From Liopterus haemorrhoidalis (taxonomy: Eukaryota > Arthropoda > Insecta > Coleoptera > Dytiscidae), in contig OZ020618.1 of the NCBI GenBank assembly GCA_963971575.1, positions 51,226,509 through 51,290,508 of the forward strand: a stretch of DNA of 64,000 nucleotides. Direction: 5' to 3'. Positions 54,141-63,094 of this stretch are shown in pieces; within the stretch, counting starts at the first letter, position 1, and every line of letters begins with the position of its first letter. The translations under genes and the position numbers were made by a program. A model generated the notes under the pieces. That model had not been told where the DNA came from, ran no database searches, and saw only the letters and a list, made by a program, of their open reading frames with translations.

Positions 54141-54350
54141 TTTCCAGGACGTGTCGTGAATCACGGCTTCCATTCGGAGCACGGGGCACGAGGCACGAGG
54201 CACGAGGCGCAAGGCGTGGGCTGATCACCCGGCCTACAAGCCTGCCTTCCTCCCGCCTTCTGGCCCCATTCTACTAAATCCTGATTCACCACATTCCAAC
54301 ACAACTGCCCTCACAAATGAACTCCGAGAAAAGGACGTGAGAAGGATGTT
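54141..54350. repeat. GC-rich island with 7-bp minisatellite
   Basis: Positions 54179-54220 hold six units of a 7-bp repeat (GCACGGG, GCACGAG three times, GCGCAAG, GCGTGGG). The surrounding 200 bp is far more GC-rich than the rest of the window. A pyrimidine tract with AG ends at 54147; see findings. Confidence 0.7.
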
Positions 54351-54507
54351 ATATAGTAACAGGTGGCGATATATTAACAAATTTACACAAAAAATACAGT
54401 AAGATCACGAAAAAGCTACAGACATTAGAATTTAGAAATAAATAGTGTTAAATGAGGTAATTTTACTATAGGGTGTTGCATAAGTCACCATAATTTTTGA
54501 ATCAAAA

Positions 54508-54672
54508 CAAAAAAATCAGCTGTTGCCACCACAGGACCGACCGCCATCATAAAGTACTTGTATAAAATATATTGTAGCAACAGAGTAGAAATAACTTGGC
54601 CTAATATTTTCTAACAGAGATATTATTTATCATGACCATGGAAACGTTACATGTAAGTATGAAAAAATTGAG
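54508..54672 (+). repeat. T1 dispersed repeat, 5' part only
   Basis: AAATCAGCTGTTGCCACCAC through ACCGACCGCC, AGCAACAGAGTAGAAATAAC and CATGACCATGGAAACGTTAC to AAAAAATTGAGAC. Confidence 0.85.
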
Positions 54673-54679
54673 ACAGGCT

Positions 54680-54875
54680 GGGCAATTTACAAAATCTTAA
54701 TGAAACTTGCTATATAAAAATAAAAATACTGCACATATTTAGTAACCTAAATAATGGTATTAGCCATTCGAATTAACATAAAATTTATTTTGGCATCCCA
54801 AATAATCATCATTCACTTACTAAATACCTGCGAAATCCTGAAATGTGTGAATTTCGCAGGTATTAAGTAAGTGAA
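54680..54875 (+). repeat. Body + R4 end with 24-bp hairpin
   Basis: Matches 13840-14030 (AATACTGCACATATTTAG; TTGGCATCCCAAATAATCAT). It ends in a hairpin: 54813-54836 and 54851-54874 are inverted copies with one mismatch in 24 and a 14-nt loop. Confidence 0.8.
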
Positions 54876-54954
54876 CGATAATATTATTTTGTTCAGTTAT
54901 TTGGACTTAATTTTGTTCTGAAGACGGAGTTTATGAAAATTCCTTACGAGAAAT

Positions 54955-55015
54955 TTTCCCTGCGAAACTCTGAAATGTTTTGAAAATTCACACTTCACAT
55001 CAATTTTTTAATTTT
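54955..55015 (+). repeat. R4 short repeat
   Basis: CTGCGAAACTCTGAAATG and CACACTTCACATCAATTTTT. Confidence 0.7.
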
Positions 55016-55271
55016 CAATTTTTGGTACTTTTCGACAATTTTATTTGATGGCCTATTAATAAAGTTGTGTTCTAGCCACTAAATCTTCAATTTTTTTCTA
55101 AACTATTTGAAGTCTGAGGATTTCAAAAATTCAAACCGCAGGTCTCTATCTCTTACCGTTCTTGAGATATGATTGTTTGGAAAATTAAAATAAAATTTCC
55201 ATATTTAAAAAAATGATAAATACAAAATAATATTAAAAAAAGAATAAATAAAATAATGTAAACCTATGTTT

Positions 55272-55275
<4 letters not shown>

Positions 55276-55328
<53 letters not shown>

Positions 55329-55515
55329 TGTGCGGGCACTGGATCTGGCGTAATTTCCGCGGCTGCATATCGCCAGGGTTTGGGATGCAGTCGTGTGTAT
55401 TTAGCTCCACTAGTCTCTAGTATGACGCGGCTCAAAAGGTTGCTGAAGTTTGAGATTAGTGGACGCTTGTCAAGACCTGACAAACCCCATAATAATAATA
55501 ATAATAATAATAATA
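55276..55515. repeat. Two (AAT)n arrays flanking a 160-bp segment
   Basis: (AAT)n at 55276-55328 and again at 55488-55514, around a less AT-rich segment (CGGGCACTGGATCTGGCGTA). The arrangement resembles a retroposed fragment whose tail or target was an AAT microsatellite. The frame of repeated N or L residues is an artefact of the microsatellite. Confidence 0.7.
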
Positions 55516-56150
55516 GTTTATTTATTTAGCTAATGCTAGTAAGATCCATATTAACAAACATAAACATATAAACATTATAATAAACATTCAAATCAAATTT
55601 AATCCTTATTTTGTCAATTTAAACCATTATTTGTCCACTTAGTTCATGCAAAACGTGATTTTTGTCAAATTTAAATATCGATTTTTCGTAATTTAGCGCT
55701 TTAAAATTTTAATAACATATTTGAATTAATTGTTTGGGACCTTAAAAATAAGTAGGTCGTAAAATTAGGTTCCAAACTTGTTGCATATTGGTTTGTAATG
55801 TTTTCTACAATAATTTCAAAACTGTATTACTGTGATAAATCATATTTTGAATGTTATCTTCTCAAATATTTTTAATATAAGCCCTGCCTACGAAATACTG
55901 TAAGCTCTGAAAATTCACAGTTTATATATTTTTTTCAGATAAACAGATTTCGTCGCATAAATGTTTACGTAATTCCTGCTAATGATATAAAAATAAAATT
56001 TCCTTGTCAACTTATTTAAGAGGATTAATTATTTTTTAAATCCCATACTAATTCATTTGTGGTTAACAAAACATCGAGATAACATTAAAATGTCTTTCTT
56101 ATAAATTCAAAGTTATTTTTTGTGCGTATTTTAACATGGAATATATTGGG
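55516..56150. other. Unassigned AT-rich sequence
   Basis: Only a decayed R4-like stretch at about 55885-55945 (CCTACGAAATACTGTAAG). Confidence 0.4.
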
Positions 56151-56151
56151 T

Positions 56152-57490
56152 CTCGTGAAAGTGTAGTTATTTTTGGAAATTTGGGTATTAAATCAAAAAC
56201 TATATCTCAAAAATGGTAAGAAATAGAGACCTAAGGTTTAAATCTTTAAAAAATTTAGTTTTACGATGTTTTTTTTGTAATATTTGGTCCGTAATGACCT
56301 AAAACTAATTGGTAAAATTTTGATTTTATTTTGTAAATTTCAAAAATTCATATCTTAAAAATGGTAAGAGGTAGAGACTTGAGGTTTAAATTTTTGGAAT
56401 TCTTACACCTTGTTTTGTCTAGAAAAAATTAATGTTTGGTCCGTAATGACCTAAAACTATTGAAAATTTAGATTTTTTTGTAATTTTAAAAATTCATATC
56501 TCAAAAAAGGTAAGACATAGAGATTTGAGGTTTGAATTTTTGGAATTCTCACACCCTGTTTTGTTTAGAAAAAATTAATGTTTGGTCCGTAATGACCTAA
56601 AACTAATTGGTAAAATTTTGATTTTATTTTGTAAATTTCAAAAATTCATATCTTAAAAATGGTAAGAGGTAAAGACTGGAGGTTTGAATTTTTGGAATTA
56701 TTATACCTTGTTTTGTCTATAAAAAAATAATGTTTGGTCCGTAATGACCTAAAACTATTGAAAATTTAGATTTTTTTGTAATTTTAAAAATTCATATCTC
56801 AAAAAAGGTAAGACATAGAGATTTGAGGTTTGAATTTTTGGAATTCTCACACCCTGTTTTGTAAGAAAAAATTAATGTTTGGTCCGTAATGACCTAAAAC
56901 TAATTGGTAAATTTTATTTTGTAAATTTCAAAAATTCATATCTTAAAAATGGTAAGAGGTAGAGACTTGAGGTTTGAATTTTTGGAATTCTTACACCTTG
57001 TTTTGTCTAGAAAAAATTAATGTTTGGTCCGTAATGACCTAAAACTATTGAAAATTTTGATTTTTTTGTAATTTTAAAAATTCATATCTCAAAAAAGGTA
57101 AGACATACAGATTTGAAGTTTGAATTTTTGGAATTCTCACACCTTGTTTTGTTTAGAAAAAATTAATGTTTGGTCCGTAATGACCTAAAACTATTGAAAA
57201 TTTTAATTTTTTTGTAATTTTGAAAATTCATATCTCAAAAAAGGTAAGACATAGAGATTTGAGGTTTGAATTTTTGGAATTCTCACACCCTGTTTTGTTA
57301 GAAAAAATTAATGTTTGGTCCGTAATGACCTAAAACTAATTGGTAAATTTTATTTTGTAAATTTCAAAAATTCATATCTTAAAAATGGTAAGAGATAGAG
57401 ACTTGAGGTTTGAATTTTTGGAATTCTCACATCTTATTTTGTCTAGAAAAAATTAATGTTTGGTCCGTAATGACATAAAACTATTAGGGA
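56152..57490 (+). repeat. Satellite array, about 148-bp monomers in alternating pairs
   Basis: TTTGGTCCGTAATGACCTAA recurs at 56283, 56435, 56581, 56732, 56878, 57022, 57169, 57313 and, with one change, 57469; spacings are 144-156 bp. Each unit also has AATTCATATCT(C/T)AAAAA, GGTAAGA and TTGAATTTTTGGAATTCT. Two variants mostly alternate (GGTAAGAGGTAGAGACTTG and GGTAAGACATAGAGATTTG), giving a higher-order unit near 295 bp. Confidence 0.93.
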
Positions 57491-57517
57491 AAAATTTGGA
57501 ATTATTTTTCAATTTTT

Positions 57518-57590
57518 TTTTCGTTTTATCAAAAAATGTCTCAAATAAAAGTTGTCAGTTATTACTTTTATAGCAACTTTTTTATAGAGC
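57518..57590 (+). repeat. T1 internal fragment at array end
   Basis: TCGTTTTATCAAAAAATGTC, TCAAATAAAAGTTGTCAG, TTTTATAGCAACTTTT match the T1/T2 core. Confidence 0.8.
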
Positions 57591-57612
57591 TGTAACTATA
57601 ACTGAAAATTTT

Positions 57613-57665
57613 TTCCGGGGGGGTATTTTTGTCACCCGGGGGGGGGGGCTTCTCGGGGACCCCCT
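57613..57665 (+). other. G-run cluster
   Basis: Runs of 7 and about 11 G, then 4 G, within 40 bp, followed by a C run. A potential quadruplex-forming patch in otherwise AT-rich DNA. Confidence 0.6.
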
Positions 57666-58218
57666 TGGATTCAACACTGACCACTGGTTTACCAACTGTT
57701 TCAACTGCAATATGAATTCAATAATTTTCTAAACAAACGAATATTTTTATTCTGGAATTATCTATGTCTTCCAATTTTCAGGATATGTTTTTTTCATTAC
57801 TGATTCAAAAGTTACAGACAAAATGAAGTTACTTATTATTCCATATCCTATATTACGTAAATAGGGATAGTTGAATATTTTAGTCGAAACTAGAGAATAT
57901 ATAATCTTACGCTCTTGTTCTTTTTTGTAACTAATATATCTGTGTAATTACCATAAAACCATTAAATCCTTGTTATCGGTAAAATTAGAATAGCAGCCAA
58001 TACCACCAATACAGAATGTTACGGCGAGATTATTTATACAATGAATATGGATATATGTAACAGGATATATCTTATTAGAGACCTAGAGCTGCTGTACCTT
58101 GTTAAGAACGAACGGCAACGTCCTGAACTTTTACGTATAATGATCAATCTTATTTTAAAATGGAAATATAATATGAGATAGTAAACAAAGTAAAGGATAG
58201 AAATATGTAACTTAAAAA
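57666..58218. other. Unassigned sequence
   Basis: No feature recognised. Confidence 0.4.
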
Positions 58219-58335
58219 GGCATGCGTTATTATTATTTTTATTATAATTATTTTATTTATTTTACATCGGCCTATTTCTGCGACGAGGCTAATCGCCGAT
58301 GCCAGGGGGCGAGCTCCTACACCTGGATGAGGAGT
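58219..58335 (-). repeat. Possible LINE 3' UTR and tail
   Basis: A (TTAT/TTTA) simple run (58226-58263) followed by CATCGGCCTATTTCTGCGAC and its partial inverse GCTAATCGCCGATG resembles the 3' UTR hairpin and tail of a minus-strand LINE. No coding part. Confidence 0.35.
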
Positions 58336-58423
58336 GAATGATTGTTAAATTGGAGTAATGTAAATATATAGGTCGTCAATGATGAAATTTGTAGAAAAAA
58401 AGGCAAAGTTGGTTGATACTTTG

Positions 58424-58500
58424 AGATCTATCGAAATCTCGAAATATCAAAATCGGTATGATCACACTAACTCCCTTATATATGTTGGCGGTCGGTAAAA
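58424..58500 (+). repeat. T1 3'-terminal fragment with flanking direct repeats
   Basis: GAGATCTATCGAAATCTCGA to GGCGGTCGGTAAAAA. Flanks GGCAAAGTTGGTTGATA (58400-58418) and GACAAAGTTGGTTGATA (about 58501-58518) are near-identical. Confidence 0.75.
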
Positions 58501-58518
58501 AGACAAAGTTGGTTGATA

Positions 58519-58960
58519 ACTTACAAATATAAGGAATTATTTTATTCATCAAAGTATGCACCCAAATTGTCTATACACTTTTGCCATTTAAGCGGCAGGT
58601 TGTTCAGGTCGGTTGTATAAAACCCTGGCAGACGAGAGTCAATTAATTCCTAGAAGGCCAGTTTTAGAGCATTGTCGGAATTAAATTTTTTTCCTATTAA
58701 AAAGTTGTCCAAATTGCGGAAGAAGTGGTAGTCAGTTGGGGCTAGGTTTTGTGAGTATGGAGGATGATGAAGAAATTCCAACTCCAATTCCTGTAGTTTT
58801 ACCACAGTCATTTGTGCAGTGTGTGTTTTAGCGTTATCATGCAATAAGATAGGAGTCGATCTATTGACCAATGTAGGCTGTTTTTCTTTAATTTTTTGCA
58901 TCATTTCGTCCAGTTGGTTGCAGTATATTTCTGCTGTGGTCGATGAGCCAGGTTTTTTTT
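58519..58960 (-). pseudogene. Mariner transposase M5, C-terminal half
   Basis: Minus strand: TTAEIYCNQLDEMMQKIKEK, QPTLVNRSTPILLHDNAKTH (second D) and HHPPYSQNLAPTDYHFFRNL. The third catalytic aspartate is replaced (YSPD changed to YSQN), which abolishes the DD34D triad. The N-terminal half is absent and is replaced by an RT fragment at 58960-59072 in one continuous frame. Confidence 0.85.
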
Positions 58961-59072
58961 TTGTTTGGTTTTTTTGATCGAATACTCTTCTCACTGGCAT
59001 GCTGTTGGGCATTCTGATGACGTGTACGATCCAACGTATTCTGGAATTTTTTATGAAGACAATCCAATTCAT
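58960..59072 (-). pseudogene. LINE C-terminal fragment fused in frame to mariner
   Basis: SRIRWIVHVIRMPNSMPVRR then VFDQKNQTKKK: the (R)W-GHV-RM----P-RV block is the end of an RTE-like LINE protein, as at 6118. It runs straight into the mariner reading frame through a lysine-rich poly-A-like junction at about 58952-58975. Confidence 0.65.
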
Positions 59073-59846
59073 GTATCAATACTATAAATACATAAAAGAA
59101 TTTCAATTTTCTTAATTTGAGCCCACCTTCGAACTAGGCCAATTTCATCCCGTTCTGTCTTTTTTATCCTGGGCAACGCCAGCAAATTGACGAATTCGTC
59201 TCTTTACCAGTGTCTTCACTAATCTTTGTTTTTCCACATCTTTATTCCTCTGATTGGGATGTAATCTAAGGAGTGAGGACTTACCATCCACTTCTAAAAA
59301 CAACTCTTAAAAATGAAGAGTTCATAGAGTATAATACGTGCCTGTATGTGACAATTAAACAAAGTTAAATTCAAATTTCTCGTGCAGATAAATTGATTTG
59401 TATCCATATATAATGTAACCAAACATTTACTGAGAATCATTCAAACTGTCATTAGAGTTGATATTCCATTAGTAGAAGCTATCAGGCGTCTGCCAGAGAA
59501 TAGATTGTTCAAATCTAATATCTATAGATCCCTTAGATTTATTCTTCGACATGAACAAATTGTTCAGAATTCCACTTCAACTCCGAGTTGAAGACGTTCA
59601 CTAGGTGAATCTAATGGCCACTACACAAAACTCCAGACCATTTCAATATTACACACATTCTTGTTCTTTAAAAATATAGATAAAGACGCAAGAATTGTAA
59701 TAGTAATAGGTCCCCAATACCTTTGGAATGAATAGGGTAGACGCTGGAAATTTTGTTTCATTTACCTCCTTCACAGTTTCAAATTTACATGTAAATAATG
59801 TTTATCGTTCCTGGAGTTGTCTTTTTAAAAAGGATTTATTTTAATA
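59073..59846. other. Unassigned sequence
   Basis: No feature recognised. Confidence 0.4.
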
Positions 59847-60906
59847 TACGAGGTGTGTAAATTAAGTAACTGACTGATTTTTTCAATTTTTTTATTCGAA
59901 TAGAATTACAATTTAATATTGTCTCCCACAAGATAACTTCCTTGGGAAGCCACCAGCGCTGGAGACGGTTTTTCCAATCCTCATAGCAGTGCTGGAACTC
60001 GGGTATTGAAATAGCTTTCATCTGGTCGGTTACAGATGTTTGAATAATTTCGATTGTACCAAAATGACGTCCCTTGAGCTGATTTTTCAATCTTTGGAAA
60101 AGGAAAGAGTCACAAGGACTCAAGTCAGGCGAATAAGGAGGCTGAGGAACCACAGGAAAGTTTTTACGAACCAAAAACTCGATTATTGAAATTGCTGTGT
60201 GACAAGGCGCATTGTCGTGATGCAACATCCAGTTGTTCTTGATGTTTGGTCTCATAGGCAATACCCTTCAAAGTGTTGGAAGATCGTTTGGCCTTAAGCA
60301 AAAGCAAATCAGCATGCATTTGATCTTCGACTTGCTCATTTTTGCTTTTTTGGACCTTGGAGAGCTTGAAGTGTGCCATCTCATCCTCTGGCGCTTGGTT
60401 TCCGGGTCCTAGTCAAACACCCAAGTCTCGTCATCAGCAATGACACGTTCCAGAAAATGAGTATCATTTTCAATCGATTACAAAAAACTCAAGGCACCTT
60501 TTCCTTGTGATGTCCTTTTGGTCCTGTGGAAGGTATTTTGGAACCATTTTTGCGCAAATTCTTTTCATCCCCAATTCATTGACAAAATCTGATGAACAGT
60601 AGTGTGAGTCAAATTCAACTCTTCCCCGATCATTCCGACTGTCATCTGACGATCTGAACGCACAAGATCCCGGATTCTGTTGACATTTTCATCGGTTCTT
60701 GAAGACGAAGGACTTCCGCTGCGTGATTCATCTTCAATCAACTCTCTTTCTTCTGAAAATGCCTTAAACCACCAAAAAACCTGGGTCCTTGACAAAAAAC
60801 TGTCTCCATAGGCCTGCTGAAGTTTTGCAAAAGTTTCCGTTGCACTGTGCCTAGGTCTGAAGCAAAACCTGATAGCAAACCGTTGCTCGAAATGAATGTC
60901 ACTCAT
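59836..60906 (-). pseudogene. Mariner-like transposase M4B with few lesions
   Basis: ATG at 60906 opens MSDIHFEQRFAIRFCFRPRH, TQVFWWFKAFSEERELIEDE and VNRIRDLVRSDRQMTVGMIG to HTTVHQILSMNWG, where a one-base change breaks the frame (about 60567). Next come ADDETWVFD followed by a TAG (near 60415; first catalytic D present), a frameshifted segment, and the long end MPMRPNIKNNWMLHHDNAPC (second D), PQPPYSPDLSPCDSFLFQRL (third D) to QHCYEDWKNRLQRW. All three catalytic residues are kept. One nonsense codon and roughly two frameshifts prevent expression. Confidence 0.88.
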
Positions 60907-61035
60907 TTTTAGAACGCACTAGAAAAAACTGTTTCACAAAAAAAGTCTACTGACAACAATTTTTTTCTAGCGAGTTCACATGTTTATCTGCCGCCCCTCC
61001 AAGTCTTACATACATATCATTTAATTCACATATCG
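59849..61035 (-). mobile_element. Mariner-like element M4, nearly full length
   Basis: 1187 bp. Left end CGAGGTGTGTAAATTAAGTA after TA; right end (inward) CGATATGTGAATTAAATGA. Carries an almost complete minus-strand transposase with few lesions. The N-terminal half of a second copy is at 49073-49485. Confidence 0.88.
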
Positions 61036-61936
61036 TGATGATGAACCCTGGATAACACTCACGCCTACCACCCGAAGTTTTTTGGTCAGAAATCTCATTT
61101 CAGTTTGAGATCAGACTTCATATTAAATCACAGGCTCGCTAACTAGTTGATAATAAATGGTACGTTGTAAAGCAACGTACCGGGCTCACTACATTACCAC
61201 TAAGTTACGTCGGTCGACAAAAATCATTAGTATCAAAAATCAAAATGACAAAAGGTAAACTAGTTATTGTCACTAGTTATTGTCACCAATAATCTTATAC
61301 ATTCAGTTATTGTCACTTTAAGGAGACTTCTGCCGTCCTATTCACATGACCTATCCACTGTTTTATAATTCCGTGAATGCTAATTCTTTGAAGTAGCAAA
61401 ATCGCTCCTGACCTAGTAGTTCTGTTAGTACAGTAATTGTATTTACATATTAGTCATTATATTTGATGATCCCGTATAGCCGTGTCATGGGTCGTAATAA
61501 TTCTATTTGGCCGGCAGCAATTCGTTTATATGTATAAATTCGCACTTTGAACCAAGCAAATAGGTCAACTAACACTATGCAACCCCAATCACATTTCATT
61601 GCTATCACTCTGCAAAATATTCATTTCCGACAAATTTATTAACAATATCGCATCGATTTTAATGCATTATTACGGTCTTTGTTTTTAATTTCACTTTGTG
61701 TCACACACTATTATTCAATTCAATGCGAAATATAATTCGTTATTAAAATCTAAGCTTGTGAATGTAATATTAAAATTAATTCATTATGCGAGGGCCAGGC
61801 TAAAATTATTGAGAATAACAAATGGATCATATTTTTTAGGATTTTATTTTAAATATATTCGAAAAAGTTCTTTGTCACGTGATCACTGTGCACACTGTGC
61901 AAGAAAGTCAAAGACGAACGCTTTATTCAGATTGTG
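61036..61936. other. Unassigned; small tRNA-like and tandem motifs
   Basis: A hairpin GGTACGTTG-5-CAACGTACC lies at 61159-61181. On the minus strand CGTAACTTAGTGGTAATG near 61190-61210 resembles an A box, with no B box. AGTTATTGTCAC occurs three times between 61263 and 61317. None supports a gene. Confidence 0.4.
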
Positions 61937-61938
61937 TA

Positions 61939-62685
61939 CGAGGGATGTTTCCTGAATTCTGGGAATTGTGCTATAATTAAATTACGCAGACCTTATAAGC
62001 AATGTTATTGGTGCCAGACAAGTCTTGACATGTTTATGCAACTTCTAGTGCAATATTGTTCAGTCTGATTTAGGCGTTCAACTGATATAGACGCATTTTC
62101 ATAGCACTGTTTTTGTAACCATGGAAGACGCAGCAAAATCTCAAAGAGCAATAATTTTCTTTTTGTGGAAAGAAGGTGTGAAAACGTCAAAAATTATTCA
62201 GCGTCTGCAAGGAGTATTTGGTGAGTCTGCAGAATCCAAAAGTACTATTTATCGGTGGATCGATCGTTTTAAAACTGGTAGAACATCACTAGAAGACGAT
62301 CCACGCAGTGGGCGCCCAAGCACGTCGGTAAATGAAAGAAACATTACTGCCGTCGAAGACCACTGAAAGAGGACAGGCGAATGACTATTCGTCAAATTAG
62401 TGTGCGCCTAGGGATAGGTACACGACAAGTTCATGACATCTTGCATGATTGTTTGGGTGTTAGCAAGGTTTCGCCGCGCTGGGTGCCAAGGCTGTTGGAA
62501 TAGGTGGATTGAGCAGTCACCGAAAAAGTTCTTTGAGGACGGCTTAAAAAAATTAGTTTATCGTTGGGATAAATGTATTCAGTTAAATGGAGATTATATT
62601 GAAAAACTACATTGTATAATTGACGAAAATTAACAAAATAATAAAAGTTATAGCTAAATTCCCAGAACTTTGGAAACATCCCTCG
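61939..62685 (+). mobile_element. Mariner M6, internal deletion derivative
   Basis: 747 bp between TA at 61937-61938 and 62686-62687. Ends CGAGGGATGTTTCCTGAATT and CGAGGGATGTTTCCAAAGTT (inward), followed by CTGGGAATT on both sides. Confidence 0.93.
62121..62633 (+). pseudogene. Mariner transposase M6 without catalytic core
   Basis: ATG at 62121 opens MEDAAKSQRAIIFFLWKEGV, SKSTIYRWIDRFKTGRTSLE and DDPRSGRPSTS, then a one-base frameshift at VEDH (about 62362), after which LKEDRRMTIRQISVRLGIGT and HDILHDCLGVSKVSPRWVPR follow in another frame. The next block is already the C-terminal SPKKFFEDGLKKLVYRWDKC. The whole DD34D domain is deleted; the WVP(R) motif joins almost directly to the C-terminus. 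Confidence 0.9.
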
Positions 62686-62810
62686 TATTTGACCATTCTT
62701 TCCTTCCACTTTTTAAAAGCTCTCAACCAATCTTCTTTCGGAATACCTTCAAAATAATCATGAATTGCAGCATCAAACTCTTCTTCAGATGAAAACTTTC
62801 TACTCCGTAT

Positions 62811-62950
62811 TTTTTTTTTTTTTTTTTAAGCTCACAAAATATACAAACGCCTTACATTAAGAAATCAGTTAGATTTCACCACGTCAGCCTAAGAATTTCG
62901 CGTTCTCGTTCTAGAGTCACTAGACTACGAAGACATGCCAGTATTTTAAT
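62811..62950 (-). mobile_element. Possible SINE with poly-A tail
   Basis: The minus strand has GTCTTCGTAGTCTAGTGACT (A-box-like) near 62915-62940, an unrelated body, and a poly-A tail (plus-strand T run 62811-62829). GTATTTT occurs on both flanks and may be a short target duplication. The B box is not intact. Confidence 0.45.
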
Positions 62951-63094
62951 ATTTAATTTCAACATTATAAATGTATTATCGTATTGCGATTCAGTCATAT
63001 TGAACAATTATGTACTTATATTATTTCCGTTTGTTTGGTTCTTTTGCTTGGTATATTTGGCATCCCCAACAATTGGATTATGTCTTTTGTCACT

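Noticed and set aside
55205..55529. Poly-asparagine or poly-leucine proteins
   Set aside because: Translation of (AAT)n arrays.
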